A stretch of 64,000 bases of DNA, taken from contig CAVXIF010000012.1 in the NCBI GenBank assembly GCA_963761775.1, forward strand, positions 124,001 to 188,000. The letters run 5' to 3'. The notes beneath the pieces were generated by a model. The model made no database searches. It had not been told where the DNA came from and was given only the letters and a program-made list of their open reading frames with translations. How positions within the stretch are numbered: the first letter of the stretch is position 1; every line of letters starts with the position of its first letter. The position numbers and the translations under genes were made by a program. This document shows, piece by piece, positions 38,259 through 47,017 of the stretch. This DNA is from Parerythrobacter_A sp963761775 (GTDB lineage: Bacteria; Pseudomonadota; Alphaproteobacteria; Sphingomonadales; Sphingomonadaceae).

Positions 38259-39220
38259 GGACGCTGGTAACAGGAGCGAACGGCTTTGTCGGGCGGCACG
38301 TGGTTACCGCCCTGCACCGCGTCGGCATAGAAGTGCGTAGCGCCGTCAGGAATGTCGTATCGCTGGCCAGCGACCACGGGGAAACCGTCCGCGCGCCCGA
38401 TCTCGGTTCGGGTGAAGACGACTGGCGGTCCGCCGTCTCCGGCATGGACGCCGTGGTGCATTGCGCAGCACGGGTCCACCAGATGAACGACAGCGCGGAA
38501 GACGCGCTCGCGCTCTACCGTCGCACAAATCGCGACGGGACGCTGCAGCTAGCCCGCGCCGCTGCGCAGGCTGGCGTGCGCCGGTTCGTGTTCGTCAGCT
38601 CCATCAAGGTGAACGGGGAGGCGACAGAGCCAGGTGCGCCCTTCACCGCCGACGATGCACCGCAACCTCTCGATCCCTACGGGCAATCGAAGGCGGAGGC
38701 GGAGGATGCGCTGTTCGCGCTCGGTGACGGCACCGGAATGGCGATCACGGTGATCCGGCCCGTGCTGGTCTATGGCCCCGGCGTGGCTGCGAATTTTGCT
38801 GCATTGATCGAGCTGGTGGCGCGCGGCCTGCCCCTGCCCTTCGGCGCGGTGCGCAATGCGCGTTCGCTGGTCTATGTCGAGAACCTCGCCGATCTTGTGC
38901 GCGAAGCCTTGCAGAACGATAGCGCGGCGGGACAGCGGCTACTGGTCAGCGACGGGCGCGACCTGTCCACGCGCGAGCTGGTCGTGCAAATCGGCGCGGC
39001 AATGGACCGGCGCGTTCGCCTGCTGCCAGTGCCTCCTGCAGCGCTGCGGTTCGCGGGCACGATGCTGGGCAAGCGTGCGATGATGCAGCGACTGACCGAC
39101 TCCTTGCAAGTCGATATTGCCGCCACACGCCGCCGGCTGAACTGGACGCCGCCCTTTACCGTCGAACAGGGGCTGGCCGCCACCGTCGCGGCATGGCGCG
39201 CAAACAGGAATGCATCGTGA
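38255..39220 (+). CDS. WbpV/WreQ-like UDP-4-keto-sugar reductase
   Basis: The product is an NAD(P)-dependent extended SDR. The nucleotide motif TLVTGANGFVGRHV is near residues 3-16, VHCAARVHQM near 71, FVSSIKVNGE near 113 and DPYGQSKAEAE, with the Tyr-x-x-x-Lys pair, near 141. The sequence style and position between a WbpM-type dehydratase and a WbpL-type transferase match WbpV of Pseudomonas and WreQ of Rhizobium etli. These reduce the 4-keto group to give UDP-D-QuiNAc (or D-FucNAc). The product is 321 residues and intact. It overlaps its upstream neighbour by ATGA and its downstream neighbour by GTGA. Confidence 0.85.
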   Translation: MRTLVTGANGFVGRHVVTALHRVGIEVRSAVRNVVSLASDHGETVRAPDLGSGEDDWRSAVSGMDAVVHCAARVHQMNDSAEDALALYRRTNRDGTLQLARAAAQAGVRRFVFVSSIKVNGEATEPGAPFTADDAPQPLDPYGQSKAEAEDALFALGDGTGMAITVIRPVLVYGPGVAANFAALIELVARGLPLPFGAVRNARSLVYVENLADLVREALQNDSAAGQRLLVSDGRDLSTRELVVQIGAAMDRRVRLLPVPPAALRFAGTMLGKRAMMQRLTDSLQVDIAATRRRLNWTPPFTVEQGLAATVAAWRANRNAS

Positions 39221-40254
39221 TAGTGTCAATGGTTGCTGGCGTCGCTATGTGCTTCGGGTTGGCCCTCACCTTTGGATTGGCAATGGGTGGCACGGAATTG
39301 ATGCGCCGCTACGCACTGTCGCGCGACCTGCTCGACACCGTCAACGCCCGCAGCTCGCATACTGTCGCGACACCACGCGGGGGGGGCGTCGCCATCGTTG
39401 CCGTTTGCCTGCTGGCGGTAATCGGCGGTGTGGCACTGTTCGATTTACCGGTCGGGAACGCGATCGGGATCGGCGGTGCCGGTGCGCTGGTGGCCGCCGT
39501 CGGCTGGCGCGACGACCATGCGCATGTGCCCGCAGTTATCCGGCTTGCCTGCCATGTCGCCGCCGCCGCCTGGCTGACGGCATGGATCGGCATCCCGGAA
39601 TTGCCGTTCCTGCCAGCCACCAGCGCGACAGTTGCCATCCTGCTTGGCTGCGCGGTGTTCGGTATCGCCTGGCTCATCAACCTGTTCAACTTCATGGACG
39701 GGATCGACGGGCTGGCAGCATCGGAGGCAGTTTTTGTCTTTGCGGGCGGCGCGCTTCTGCTTGCGACAGCCTCCGGCGCACTGTCCGCAACGGCGATACT
39801 GTTCGCCCTGTTCGCCGCCGCCTGCGCCGGTTTCCTGTGGTGGAACTGGCCGCCGGCGCGCATCTTCATGGGCGATGCCAGCAGCGGTTTCCTGGGCCTG
39901 ATGATCGGCGCGCTCGTCCTGATCGGCGCAGCGCAATCGTGGCCGCTGGGCGTGGCGATGGTGCTGTTGCCTGCGTTGTTCGTAACCGATGCCACCGTCA
40001 CGCTGCTGCGCCGCATGGTGCGCCGCGATGCTGTTTTCGATGCACACCGGTCGCACGCATACCAGCGGCTTTCCCGCAGGCTTGGCGCGCATCTGCCGGT
40101 GACACTGGGTGCGCTGGCGGTGAACGTCGCCTTCGTACTACCGGTGTCATATGCTGTCGCGGCGGGTCTGCTCGATCCGCTGGTCGGAATCGTTGCCGCG
40201 TATTTGCCGCTGGCCATTGCGTGCCTGCTGCTGGGCGCGGGACGGGAGGAATAG
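39217..40254 (+). CDS. WbpL/WecA-family polyprenyl-phosphate sugar-1-phosphate transferase
   Basis: The product is a multi-pass membrane enzyme (about 10-11 helices) that loads the first sugar-1-phosphate onto undecaprenyl phosphate. Motifs are SSHTVATPRGGGVA, the acidic WRDDHAHV, LINLFNFMDGIDGLAA, IFMGDASSGFLG and the cytoplasmic HRSHAYQRL loop, all family-specific. The GTG at 39217 overlaps the reductase stop (GTGA); an earlier ATG at 39193 is in frame but lies inside the previous gene, and ATG 39229 is another option. With the dehydratase and reductase upstream it probably transfers QuiNAc-1-P or FucNAc-1-P, starting the repeat unit. Confidence 0.9.
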   Translation: MIVSMVAGVAMCFGLALTFGLAMGGTELMRRYALSRDLLDTVNARSSHTVATPRGGGVAIVAVCLLAVIGGVALFDLPVGNAIGIGGAGALVAAVGWRDDHAHVPAVIRLACHVAAAAWLTAWIGIPELPFLPATSATVAILLGCAVFGIAWLINLFNFMDGIDGLAASEAVFVFAGGALLLATASGALSATAILFALFAAACAGFLWWNWPPARIFMGDASSGFLGLMIGALVLIGAAQSWPLGVAMVLLPALFVTDATVTLLRRMVRRDAVFDAHRSHAYQRLSRRLGAHLPVTLGALAVNVAFVLPVSYAVAAGLLDPLVGIVAAYLPLAIACLLLGAGREE

Positions 40255-40261
40255 CGTGGGC

Positions 40262-41719
40262 ATGACAACCCGGCGCGGCGTGATCGCCGCCAGCCTGCCT
40301 GCCGCCGCCGCCACGGCGTTGGTCCTGCGCGGAGACGGTGAGCAGGCAGCGGCAACGCTCGGTGTCGGCACATACCGCTTCCTCGAAGACTTCGGCGCGA
40401 AGGGCGACTTCGACCCCGCCACCGGCACCGGCACCGACGACACCGCCGCAATCCAGGGTGCCATCGACTGGGCCTATGGTGACGGCAAGCAGGCACCCGG
40501 CGCCATCATGGTGGCAGCGCGCAATTACCTGTGCGGCCAGGTGCGCACCCACCCCTACACCACCATAATCGGTACGGGCCGCCACACGTCGGCTTTCTGG
40601 TGCCGCACAGGCACGACGGGCAAGTGGTGGAGCGATGCGGGGGCTGGCGCGCAAAAGCTGATGCTGTCCGGCCTTGCCTGGTACGGGCGCGACGAACGCG
40701 GACTGACATATATCGCCGAATTCGGCGGCGAAGGCATCCAGTTCGGTACAGAGGGTATTCTTGACGGGCTGTGGCTGCGTGGTGCGCCCAACGCCACCGC
40801 GCTGTCGGTCAATGGCAATGTCGGCATTGTCAGCGACATTACCGTGCAGGATGCGGCCATCGGTCTGGCGATCTTGGGCAATGGCAATCAGGTGCAGAAC
40901 ATCATTTCCATGCAGATGTCGCGCATCGGCGCGGACCTGCACGGCAGCTTCGTGCGCGGCCTGCATCTGGAGGCGATCGACAGCGGCGGATTGCCGCTGC
41001 GCATGGCAGGCGATTGCAGGGTGCACGATGTTTTCGTTTCGTCCGCCAGTGGCACCCGCTTCGACCACCTATTCGCGGTGGACGACGCGGCGTATGACGA
41101 ATGGACGCTGGACAATGTGCATATCATCGCACGCGATTCTGTGGTGGAGCGCGGCATCGTTAAGGTCGGGCAGCGATATACCGGCGGTACGAACCAGGCG
41201 CGCTTCACCGGCGCAAACCTGCTCGCCAGCGTCGACGTTCATCGTGGCGAACTCGCGCTCGCAGGGCAGCGGTTCAGTGCCTTTGCGGTCGAACTGTCGG
41301 CTGCGGGTGGCACATTGCGACATCGCATCGGTGCACTAGGGGATGTGGCCGCCAAGGCGGCTTATGCAGAGGCCATAGCCAGCGCCTCGCCCGGCTTCAG
41401 CACCACCCCGGTATCGGCGCGCGATGGCGGCGGCTTTGCGAAAGGGGCGCGGATCGACCGCCGCGATGGATCGTGCCTTCTGCTGGATCTGCGTGGATCG
41501 GGCGGCGCGGAACGCCAGACCTGTCAGGCTGTCATCCAGCGTAACACCACGGGCCGGGTGCTGACCTGCCGAACCTCCGTCATGCCGGATGGCAGCGCGA
41601 ACGGTTCGGGGCGGATGCTGGGCATCGCGTTCTTCGACGCCGCGAGTGGTGAACCGTTCGATTTGTCGGCCATGGCGGACGGGCTGATCGAAATCGGACT
41701 TAGCGGTTTTCTGGGCTGA
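40262..41719 (+). CDS. Tat-exported right-handed beta-helix protein (pectate-lyase superfamily fold)
   Basis: A twin-arginine signal (MTTRRGVIAASLPAAAATAL) is followed by FLEDFGAKGDFDPATGTGTD, quoted here as DFGAKGD and GTDDTAAIQGAIDWA. This is the N-terminal cap of the pectate lyase 3/tailspike beta-helix family. The next 300 residues are turn-rich repeats (GIVSDITVQDAAIGLAIL and similar), then a C-terminal beta domain of about 120 residues. The product is 485 residues, starting ATG 40262 (a GTG two codons earlier is possible). It is last in the QuiNAc/FucNAc operon, 7 bases after the transferase. It may cut or bind the polysaccharide made by this locus in the periplasm; no catalytic residues can be assigned by eye. 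Confidence 0.8.
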   Translation: MTTRRGVIAASLPAAAATALVLRGDGEQAAATLGVGTYRFLEDFGAKGDFDPATGTGTDDTAAIQGAIDWAYGDGKQAPGAIMVAARNYLCGQVRTHPYTTIIGTGRHTSAFWCRTGTTGKWWSDAGAGAQKLMLSGLAWYGRDERGLTYIAEFGGEGIQFGTEGILDGLWLRGAPNATALSVNGNVGIVSDITVQDAAIGLAILGNGNQVQNIISMQMSRIGADLHGSFVRGLHLEAIDSGGLPLRMAGDCRVHDVFVSSASGTRFDHLFAVDDAAYDEWTLDNVHIIARDSVVERGIVKVGQRYTGGTNQARFTGANLLASVDVHRGELALAGQRFSAFAVELSAAGGTLRHRIGALGDVAAKAAYAEAIASASPGFSTTPVSARDGGGFAKGARIDRRDGSCLLLDLRGSGGAERQTCQAVIQRNTTGRVLTCRTSVMPDGSANGSGRMLGIAFFDAASGEPFDLSAMADGLIEIGLSGFLG

Positions 41720-41723
41720 GGTG

Positions 41724-42827
41724 TTACGCCTTTGCCCGCAACAACTCGTCCACTGTCCGCTCCGCGCATTTCTCCCATGTAAAGGCGCGCGACCGCTCTT
41801 GCGCGCGCCTTTGCAAAGCGTCCTTCTCCGCCTGCGGTAACGCCAACGTGGCGGCAATCGTTTCGGCAAGCGAGGACGCATCGCCGATATCGTAATAGCG
41901 CGCCGCATCCTCGAAAAACTCCGGCATGGGCTGGTTGCGCCCCGACACCGAAAGGCAGCCATGGTTCAGGGCCTCCAGTACGGTATTCGGACACGCCTCG
42001 GCACGCGACGTCATGACGAACAGCGTTGTGTTCTCAAAACACCACGCCATCTCCTGCGCGTCCAGGCGTCCGGCCCAATGGATCCTGTCCGCAACGCCAA
42101 GCGCATCTGCTTGCGCCTGAATGCGGGACTCGTACCCTTCCGCGCCCCGGTCGACCGCGCCTGCGAAGACCATTTTCATGTCTTGCGGCACACGGTTGTC
42201 CGCCATTGCCGCGATCAGGTCATGCACACCGCGCGCGGGCCGGATCGAACCGGCGGTAAACATGAACGCAGCCTCCCCAAGCGTATCCAGAGACCCAGGG
42301 CGGTGCGGCGCGGGTACGGGGCCGACACCATGCGGGACGATGGCCAGCTTCCTGTCGGCAACTTGCCATTGTTCCCGCAGATAATCCGCAACATGGGCCG
42401 ATACCGCAATTGTCCGGTCGCTTTTGCGGCATGACGATTTCGCCGCATGCCGCCGTGCGATATTCTTCGCCCGGTCCAGCAAGGTGTTGCCTGAAAACGG
42501 CGTTTCCAGCGGCTCCATATTGCGCACCATCGTCACCACCGTCGCACCGGAAACGGTCATATGCCGCGCCGAAGGTATGAAGACCGTATCCGGTGCATAA
42601 TTCGCAAGGAGCCCGTCGAGATCTGGCGAACCGGACAACAGGCCACCGGGGTCGAATGCCACCACATCGATACCGTCGGGCAGTCCGCCCAACGCCGCCT
42701 CCGGAACGAAGACGCGCAGCTGCGCCACCCTTGGATCGCGCGCAATCATCGGCGCAACGATTCGCAAATGCTTCGCCGCACCGCCGCTCAACGCGCCATT
42801 GGTCAACATGACGATGGCCAGTTTCAT
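41724..42827 (-). CDS. GT4-family glycosyltransferase
   Basis: The product is a retaining GT-B glycosyltransferase that adds a sugar to the growing lipid-linked repeat unit. MKLAIVMLTNGALSGGAAKH opens the N-terminal domain. FTAGSIRPARGVHDLIAAM, DRIHWAGRLDAQEMAW and the donor-binding SRAEACPNTVLEALNHGC, with its E-x7-E pattern, mark the C-terminal domain. It is 367 residues. ATG 42825-42827 overlaps the stop of the upstream glycosyltransferase (ATGA); the longer frame beyond is the neighbour in another frame. It is the last gene of the minus-strand locus, ending 4 bases from the convergent beta-helix gene. Confidence 0.9.
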   Translation of the reverse strand: MKLAIVMLTNGALSGGAAKHLRIVAPMIARDPRVAQLRVFVPEAALGGLPDGIDVVAFDPGGLLSGSPDLDGLLANYAPDTVFIPSARHMTVSGATVVTMVRNMEPLETPFSGNTLLDRAKNIARRHAAKSSCRKSDRTIAVSAHVADYLREQWQVADRKLAIVPHGVGPVPAPHRPGSLDTLGEAAFMFTAGSIRPARGVHDLIAAMADNRVPQDMKMVFAGAVDRGAEGYESRIQAQADALGVADRIHWAGRLDAQEMAWCFENTTLFVMTSRAEACPNTVLEALNHGCLSVSGRNQPMPEFFEDAARYYDIGDASSLAETIAATLALPQAEKDALQRRAQERSRAFTWEKCAERTVDELLRAKA

Positions 42828-44005
42828 GCAAAAGCCTGCGCGATCTGGCGTGCGGCCTGTTTCGCCGAGAACATCGTGTCTGCCACGTTCAGGGCGCGCG
42901 CACCCATTGCGTTCAGGTCTTCGGCGTCCAGTAATTGCCGCGCCAGTGCAGGCAAATCGCCACCGTCCACATCGGTCGACACGCGCCCCACGTCTTCTTG
43001 CCGGATCAGCCGGACCAGGTCGTTGCCTGCGTTCACACAGGCCAGAACCGGCAGTCCGGCATGCATGTAGGAGATGAACTTGCCGGGAATATTGTGGGTC
43101 TTGTGCCGCGCGTCCAGCGCCACCATCCCGACCGCGCATTGGGCGTAGAGGCTTGGTATCTCGTCGGGATCGATCTCGTCGTAGAAGCGCACATTCGTCA
43201 GTGTTTCGCGCGCAGCCTTCTCACGCATGGCCGCGACGTCGCTGCCCCTCCCGACGAACACGAACGCCGCGCGGTCATCGTCGCGCATGGCAATGGCGAA
43301 GTCGAGCAGGCGCCCTGCCCCTTGCGCGATGCCCATGTTGCCGGCGTAAACGAACACGTTGCGATCCGCGAAACCTTCCCGCGCTAGGTCGATCGAACAC
43401 GCCCCAGGCACCGGCGGCTGCAACCAGTTTTGCAACACCTCTACCCGCTTTCCGGCATAGCGCGGCTCTTCGAAAAACGCTGTATTTGCAGGGGTCTGCA
43501 CCCCGATCACGTTGGCAACCGAATACTGATAGCGCGCCACCCGATCGAGCGCATGATACACCGGTCCGCGCCGCATCAGTCCGAGGTCGGCCGCCCATTG
43601 CGGAAAAATATCGCGCAGAATTAGGTAAGCTGGCGCCTCGCTTTGCTTCTTCAGCGCAGCGACCAGCGGACCGAGGAAAATGTTGGGCGAATACCACGCG
43701 ATGCCGTCATATTTCCGGCCCGCCACAGGCGACTTGCGATAATTGCGCAGCATCGCAAACGGCATCGCGAATTCGCCGACCGTCCGCACCACATAGGACC
43801 GGTCGCGCGTGGCCATCGCTTTGAGGCGTACAACGTCAATGCCTTCGAATTCCTCCAGCCGCCACGGTTCCGCCTGATCCGAAGATGGCACCAGAACCGT
43901 CACGTCGTGGCCATTCGCCGTCAGTTCACGCGCCAGATCGCGCATCTGAACCGCGCAGGACGACCGCATCGGGACGAAGTGTTCGGCAATCAGCGCAATC
44001 CGCAT
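42824..44005 (-). CDS. WbuB-like GT4 glycosyltransferase
   Basis: The product is a GT-B glycosyltransferase of 393 residues with MRIALIAEHFVPMRSSCAVQ, LARELTANGHDVTVL, a mid-domain AYLILRDIFPQWAADLG, VFVYAGNMGIAQGA and KTHNIPGKFISYMHAGLPV. DIFPQWA and the GNMG block are typical of WbuB/WbjE-type transferases, which usually move L-FucNAc and lie next to the WbjB/C/D genes, as here. It starts 3 bases after the wbjD-like stop. I infer L-FucNAc (or an L-QuiNAc epimer) as donor sugar. Confidence 0.85.
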   Translation of the reverse strand: MRIALIAEHFVPMRSSCAVQMRDLARELTANGHDVTVLVPSSDQAEPWRLEEFEGIDVVRLKAMATRDRSYVVRTVGEFAMPFAMLRNYRKSPVAGRKYDGIAWYSPNIFLGPLVAALKKQSEAPAYLILRDIFPQWAADLGLMRRGPVYHALDRVARYQYSVANVIGVQTPANTAFFEEPRYAGKRVEVLQNWLQPPVPGACSIDLAREGFADRNVFVYAGNMGIAQGAGRLLDFAIAMRDDDRAAFVFVGRGSDVAAMREKAARETLTNVRFYDEIDPDEIPSLYAQCAVGMVALDARHKTHNIPGKFISYMHAGLPVLACVNAGNDLVRLIRQEDVGRVSTDVDGGDLPALARQLLDAEDLNAMGARALNVADTMFSAKQAARQIAQAFA

Positions 44006-44008
44006 GGC

Positions 44009-45145
44009 TTACTTGCCGTACTGCTTCCAGACGACACGGTTCACGTAATCGGTGTAGCTGTGCAATATGCGCAGCACCTTGTCCGAGACGTTGGGCATGC
44101 TGTAATCGGCGGGTAAGCGGATCAGCCGCTCTTCGCCACGGGGCTGGTCGGCCAAAATGGCCAACCCCTGCAGGATGCGTTCGCTGCCCAGCCCGACCAT
44201 CATTGCCGCGCCCTCTTCCATCCCCTCGTGCCGCTCGTGTGTTTCGCGCAGATTCAGGGCCGGGAAGTTGAGGATCGCGGCTTCCTCGCTGATCGTGCCG
44301 CTGTCCGACAACACCGCCTTGGCGGACAGTTGCAGCGCATTGTAATCGAGAAAGCCCAGCGGCTTCATCAGCTGGACCAGCGGGCCGAAAGTGAGACCTG
44401 CTGCATCGATGCGATGTTGTGTGCGCGGATGCGTGGAGACGATGATTGGCAGGCCATAGGTATCGCCCACCTTCTCCAGCGACGCCGCAAGGGCGCGCAG
44501 GCTGTCGACCGGATCGACATTCTCTTCACGATGCGCACTGACCAGGAAGTACTGCCCAGCCTCCAGCCCCAGTCGCTTCACCACATCCGATGCGTCGATG
44601 CCGGCGCGGTAATGGTGCAGCACTTCGAACATCGGGCTGCCGGTCTTGATGACCAGATCGGGCGAGACGCCTTCGCGCAGCAGGAAGTCGCGCGCGATAT
44701 CGCTGTAGGTCAGGTTTATATCGGCGGTGTGGTCGATAATGCGGCGGTTGATTTCCTCGGGCACGCGAAGATCGAAACAGCGATTGCCCGCTTCCATGTG
44801 AAACGTCGGTATCTTGCGCCGTTTTGCCGGGATAACCGCGAGGCAACTGTTCGTGTCGCCCAGTATCAGCAGGGCTTCGGGCGCGTGTTCCGCCAGCACG
44901 GCATCCATCGCGATGATGACGTTGCCGATGGTTTCCGCACCGCTCGCCCCGGCGGCGTTCAGGAAATGGTCCGGTTTGCGAATGCCCAGATCGTCGAAGA
45001 ACACCTGGTTCAGTTCGTAATCGTAATTCTGGCCGGTATGCACCAGCGTGTGGTCGCAATAGCGGTCCAGCGTGGCGATGGTGCGCGACAGGCGGATGAT
45101 TTCGGGCCGCGTGCCGACCACGGTCATGACGCGCAGCTTACGCAT
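44009..45145 (-). CDS. WbjD/FnlC-like UDP-HexNAc 2-epimerase
   Basis: The product is a non-hydrolysing UDP-N-acetylhexosamine 2-epimerase of the WecB superfamily, 378 residues. Landmarks are VVGTRPEIIRLSRTI, HTGQNYDYELNQVFFDDLGI, ALLILGDTNSCLAV, HMEAGNRCFDLRVPEEINRR, quoted here as HMEAGNRCFD, and HREENVD, plus the donor site DSGTISEEAAIL. The combination with WbjB- and WbjC-like genes points to the last step of UDP-L-FucNAc synthesis rather than ManNAc formation. It overlaps the wbjB-like gene by 8 bases. Confidence 0.9.
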   Translation of the reverse strand: MRKLRVMTVVGTRPEIIRLSRTIATLDRYCDHTLVHTGQNYDYELNQVFFDDLGIRKPDHFLNAAGASGAETIGNVIIAMDAVLAEHAPEALLILGDTNSCLAVIPAKRRKIPTFHMEAGNRCFDLRVPEEINRRIIDHTADINLTYSDIARDFLLREGVSPDLVIKTGSPMFEVLHHYRAGIDASDVVKRLGLEAGQYFLVSAHREENVDPVDSLRALAASLEKVGDTYGLPIIVSTHPRTQHRIDAAGLTFGPLVQLMKPLGFLDYNALQLSAKAVLSDSGTISEEAAILNFPALNLRETHERHEGMEEGAAMMVGLGSERILQGLAILADQPRGEERLIRLPADYSMPNVSDKVLRILHSYTDYVNRVVWKQYGK

Positions 45146-46154
45146 CGACCAGCTCGCGAATTTCCGGAAGGCGCAGCAGCACCTCCTTCACGCCCGCCAC
45201 ATCCAGCCGCCGGGTGTTGTGCGACGTGTAATCGTCATGATCGGACACGGCGGTCTCGCCTTCGACGAAATACTGCGCGTAATTCAGGTCGCGGCTGTCG
45301 GCGGGGATGCGATAATAGTCGCCGTGGTCGGCGGCCCGCGCCATCTCCTCACGCGATACCAGCGATTCATACAGCTTTTCGCCATGCCGGGTGCCGATAA
45401 CCCGCACTGGATTGTCGCGCCCCAGCAGTTCCTTCAACGCCTGCGCCAGATCGGCCACAGTGGAGGCCGGTGCCTTCTGCACGAAGATATCGCCGGGTGT
45501 CGCGTGTTCGAACGCATAGAGCACGAGGTCGACCGAATCCGCCAGCGACATCAGGAACCGCGTCATGTTGGGGTCGGTGACGGTCAGCTCCTCACCGCTA
45601 AGCAACTGCTTCACGAATAGCGGGATAACCGAGCCGCGCGATGCCATCACATTCCCGTAGCGCGTCGCGCACAATACCGCCCGGTCCGTACTCGACAGCC
45701 GCGAGCTGGCGACCATTACCTTTTCCATCATCGCCTTGGACATGCCCATCGCGTTGATCGGATAGACCGCCTTGTCCGTGCTAAGCACCACGCACCGGTC
45801 CACCTGCGCGCGTATGGCGGCGCGCATCACGTTTTCTGCACCCAACACATTGGTGCGGACTGCTTCCATCGGATAGAATTCGCACGACGGCACCTGTTTT
45901 AATGCGGCGGCGTGAAACACGTAATCCACCCCGTGCATCGCGTCCGACACGCTATCGTAATTGCGCACATCACCTACGTAGAACTTCACGCGATCATCCT
46001 GAAGCGCGATCCGCATGTCCTCCTGCTTCTTCTCGTCACGGCTGAAAATGCGCACTTCGCCGAAGTCGGACTGGATCATACGTTGCAGCACAGCATTGCC
46101 GAACGATCCGGTGCCACCGGTGATAAGCAGGGTCTTGTCTTTGAACATGGCCAT
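45138..46154 (-). CDS. WbjB/FnlA-like UDP-GlcNAc 4,6-dehydratase/5-epimerase
   Basis: The product is a soluble SDR that dehydrates and epimerises UDP-GlcNAc to the L-hexos-4-ulose branch, the first step to UDP-L-FucNAc. LLITGGTGSFGNAVLQRM is near residues 9-26. VDYVFHAAALKQVPSCEFYP, cited here as HAAALKQVPSCE, and STDKAVYPINAMGMSKAMME show the Met-x-x-x-Lys variant typical of this subclass. RYGNVMASRGSVIPLF completes it. It is 338 residues and intact. It differs from the membrane-bound WbpM-type enzyme at 36.3 kb by lacking the N-terminal helices, so the locus has two independent dehydratases feeding D- and L-series sugars. Confidence 0.92.
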   Translation of the reverse strand: MAMFKDKTLLITGGTGSFGNAVLQRMIQSDFGEVRIFSRDEKKQEDMRIALQDDRVKFYVGDVRNYDSVSDAMHGVDYVFHAAALKQVPSCEFYPMEAVRTNVLGAENVMRAAIRAQVDRCVVLSTDKAVYPINAMGMSKAMMEKVMVASSRLSSTDRAVLCATRYGNVMASRGSVIPLFVKQLLSGEELTVTDPNMTRFLMSLADSVDLVLYAFEHATPGDIFVQKAPASTVADLAQALKELLGRDNPVRVIGTRHGEKLYESLVSREEMARAADHGDYYRIPADSRDLNYAQYFVEGETAVSDHDDYTSHNTRRLDVAGVKEVLLRLPEIRELVDA

Positions 46155-46159
46155 GTTCT

Positions 46160-47017
46160 CTACCCGAAAGCCCGCATTGCCGCGACCAGCGCGGGCCAGT
46201 CTTTCGGGGTAAAACCGGTCGCATCGCGGAAACGGCCGGAATCGAGCGAGCGGTCGATGATCACATCGTCGCTCGGCACAATCTCGATATCCTTGTCGTA
46301 GACCTCGGCCACCAGACGCAGCAAGGTGAGTTTATCGATAGGCGGGGCTGATACGTGATAGACCCCGCGTAGGTCGGGATTGGGAATAACGTGCTCGCGC
46401 ATGATGCGCGCCAGCTCGACGGTTGGCAGGCCGGAGAATACTGCTTTACCGAACCCCTTCACCAACCCTTCTTGCGACAGGAACCAGTCTACCAGACTGC
46501 GCGCGCCCGACAACTCGTGCCCTATGATCGAGGTACGCAAGGTTATGGCGTGCGGGTAATCGACCTCGCCCAGGAATTTGCTGCGGCCATAGAGATCGCC
46601 GGCATCGGCAAAGTCGCCTTCGACATATCCGCCGGTTTTGCCGGAGAACACGCAGTCGGTGCTGGGCTGGATCAGCCGCGCACCCGCCAGACCGCACAGG
46701 CGCGCAAGGCGGTGGGGCAACAGTGCATTGATCGGCAACGCTTCCAATGGATCGCTGGCCGAGGCGAGCTGCTTCACCACGCCCACGCAATTGATAACGA
46801 CATCGGGCTGCGCCGCCGCCATTGCTGACATAAGATCATCGGTGGACGTTACATCGACACCGCTCAGCAGGCGGTCGTGCAGCTCGGCAGGCAACAAGGC
46901 CGCTGCGCGCCCCGACCGTACCGTGCCGCGCACGGTCAGGTCCGGCTGCGCGGCAAAATCGCGCAGGACCGCGTTGCCCAGCATCCCGCTGGCACCAAAA
47001 ACCAGCACTCGCGTCAT
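46160..47017 (-). CDS. WbjC/FnlB-like UDP-sugar reductase (RmlD-type SDR)
   Basis: The product is an extended SDR of 285 residues. VLVFGASGMLGNAVL opens it, VVINCVGVVKQL and QPSTDCVFSGKTGGYVEGD follow, and LYGRSKFLGEVD contains the YxxxK pair. This pattern is shared by RmlD and by WbjC, the epimerase/reductase second in the UDP-L-FucNAc route. It starts ATG 47015-47017 in an ATGA overlap with the wzy gene and ends 5 bases before wbjB. If the reductase acted with other stereochemistry the product would be UDP-L-QuiNAc; sequence inspection alone cannot separate these. Confidence 0.85.
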   Translation of the reverse strand: MTRVLVFGASGMLGNAVLRDFAAQPDLTVRGTVRSGRAAALLPAELHDRLLSGVDVTSTDDLMSAMAAAQPDVVINCVGVVKQLASASDPLEALPINALLPHRLARLCGLAGARLIQPSTDCVFSGKTGGYVEGDFADAGDLYGRSKFLGEVDYPHAITLRTSIIGHELSGARSLVDWFLSQEGLVKGFGKAVFSGLPTVELARIMREHVIPNPDLRGVYHVSAPPIDKLTLLRLVAEVYDKDIEIVPSDDVIIDRSLDSGRFRDATGFTPKDWPALVAAMRAFG

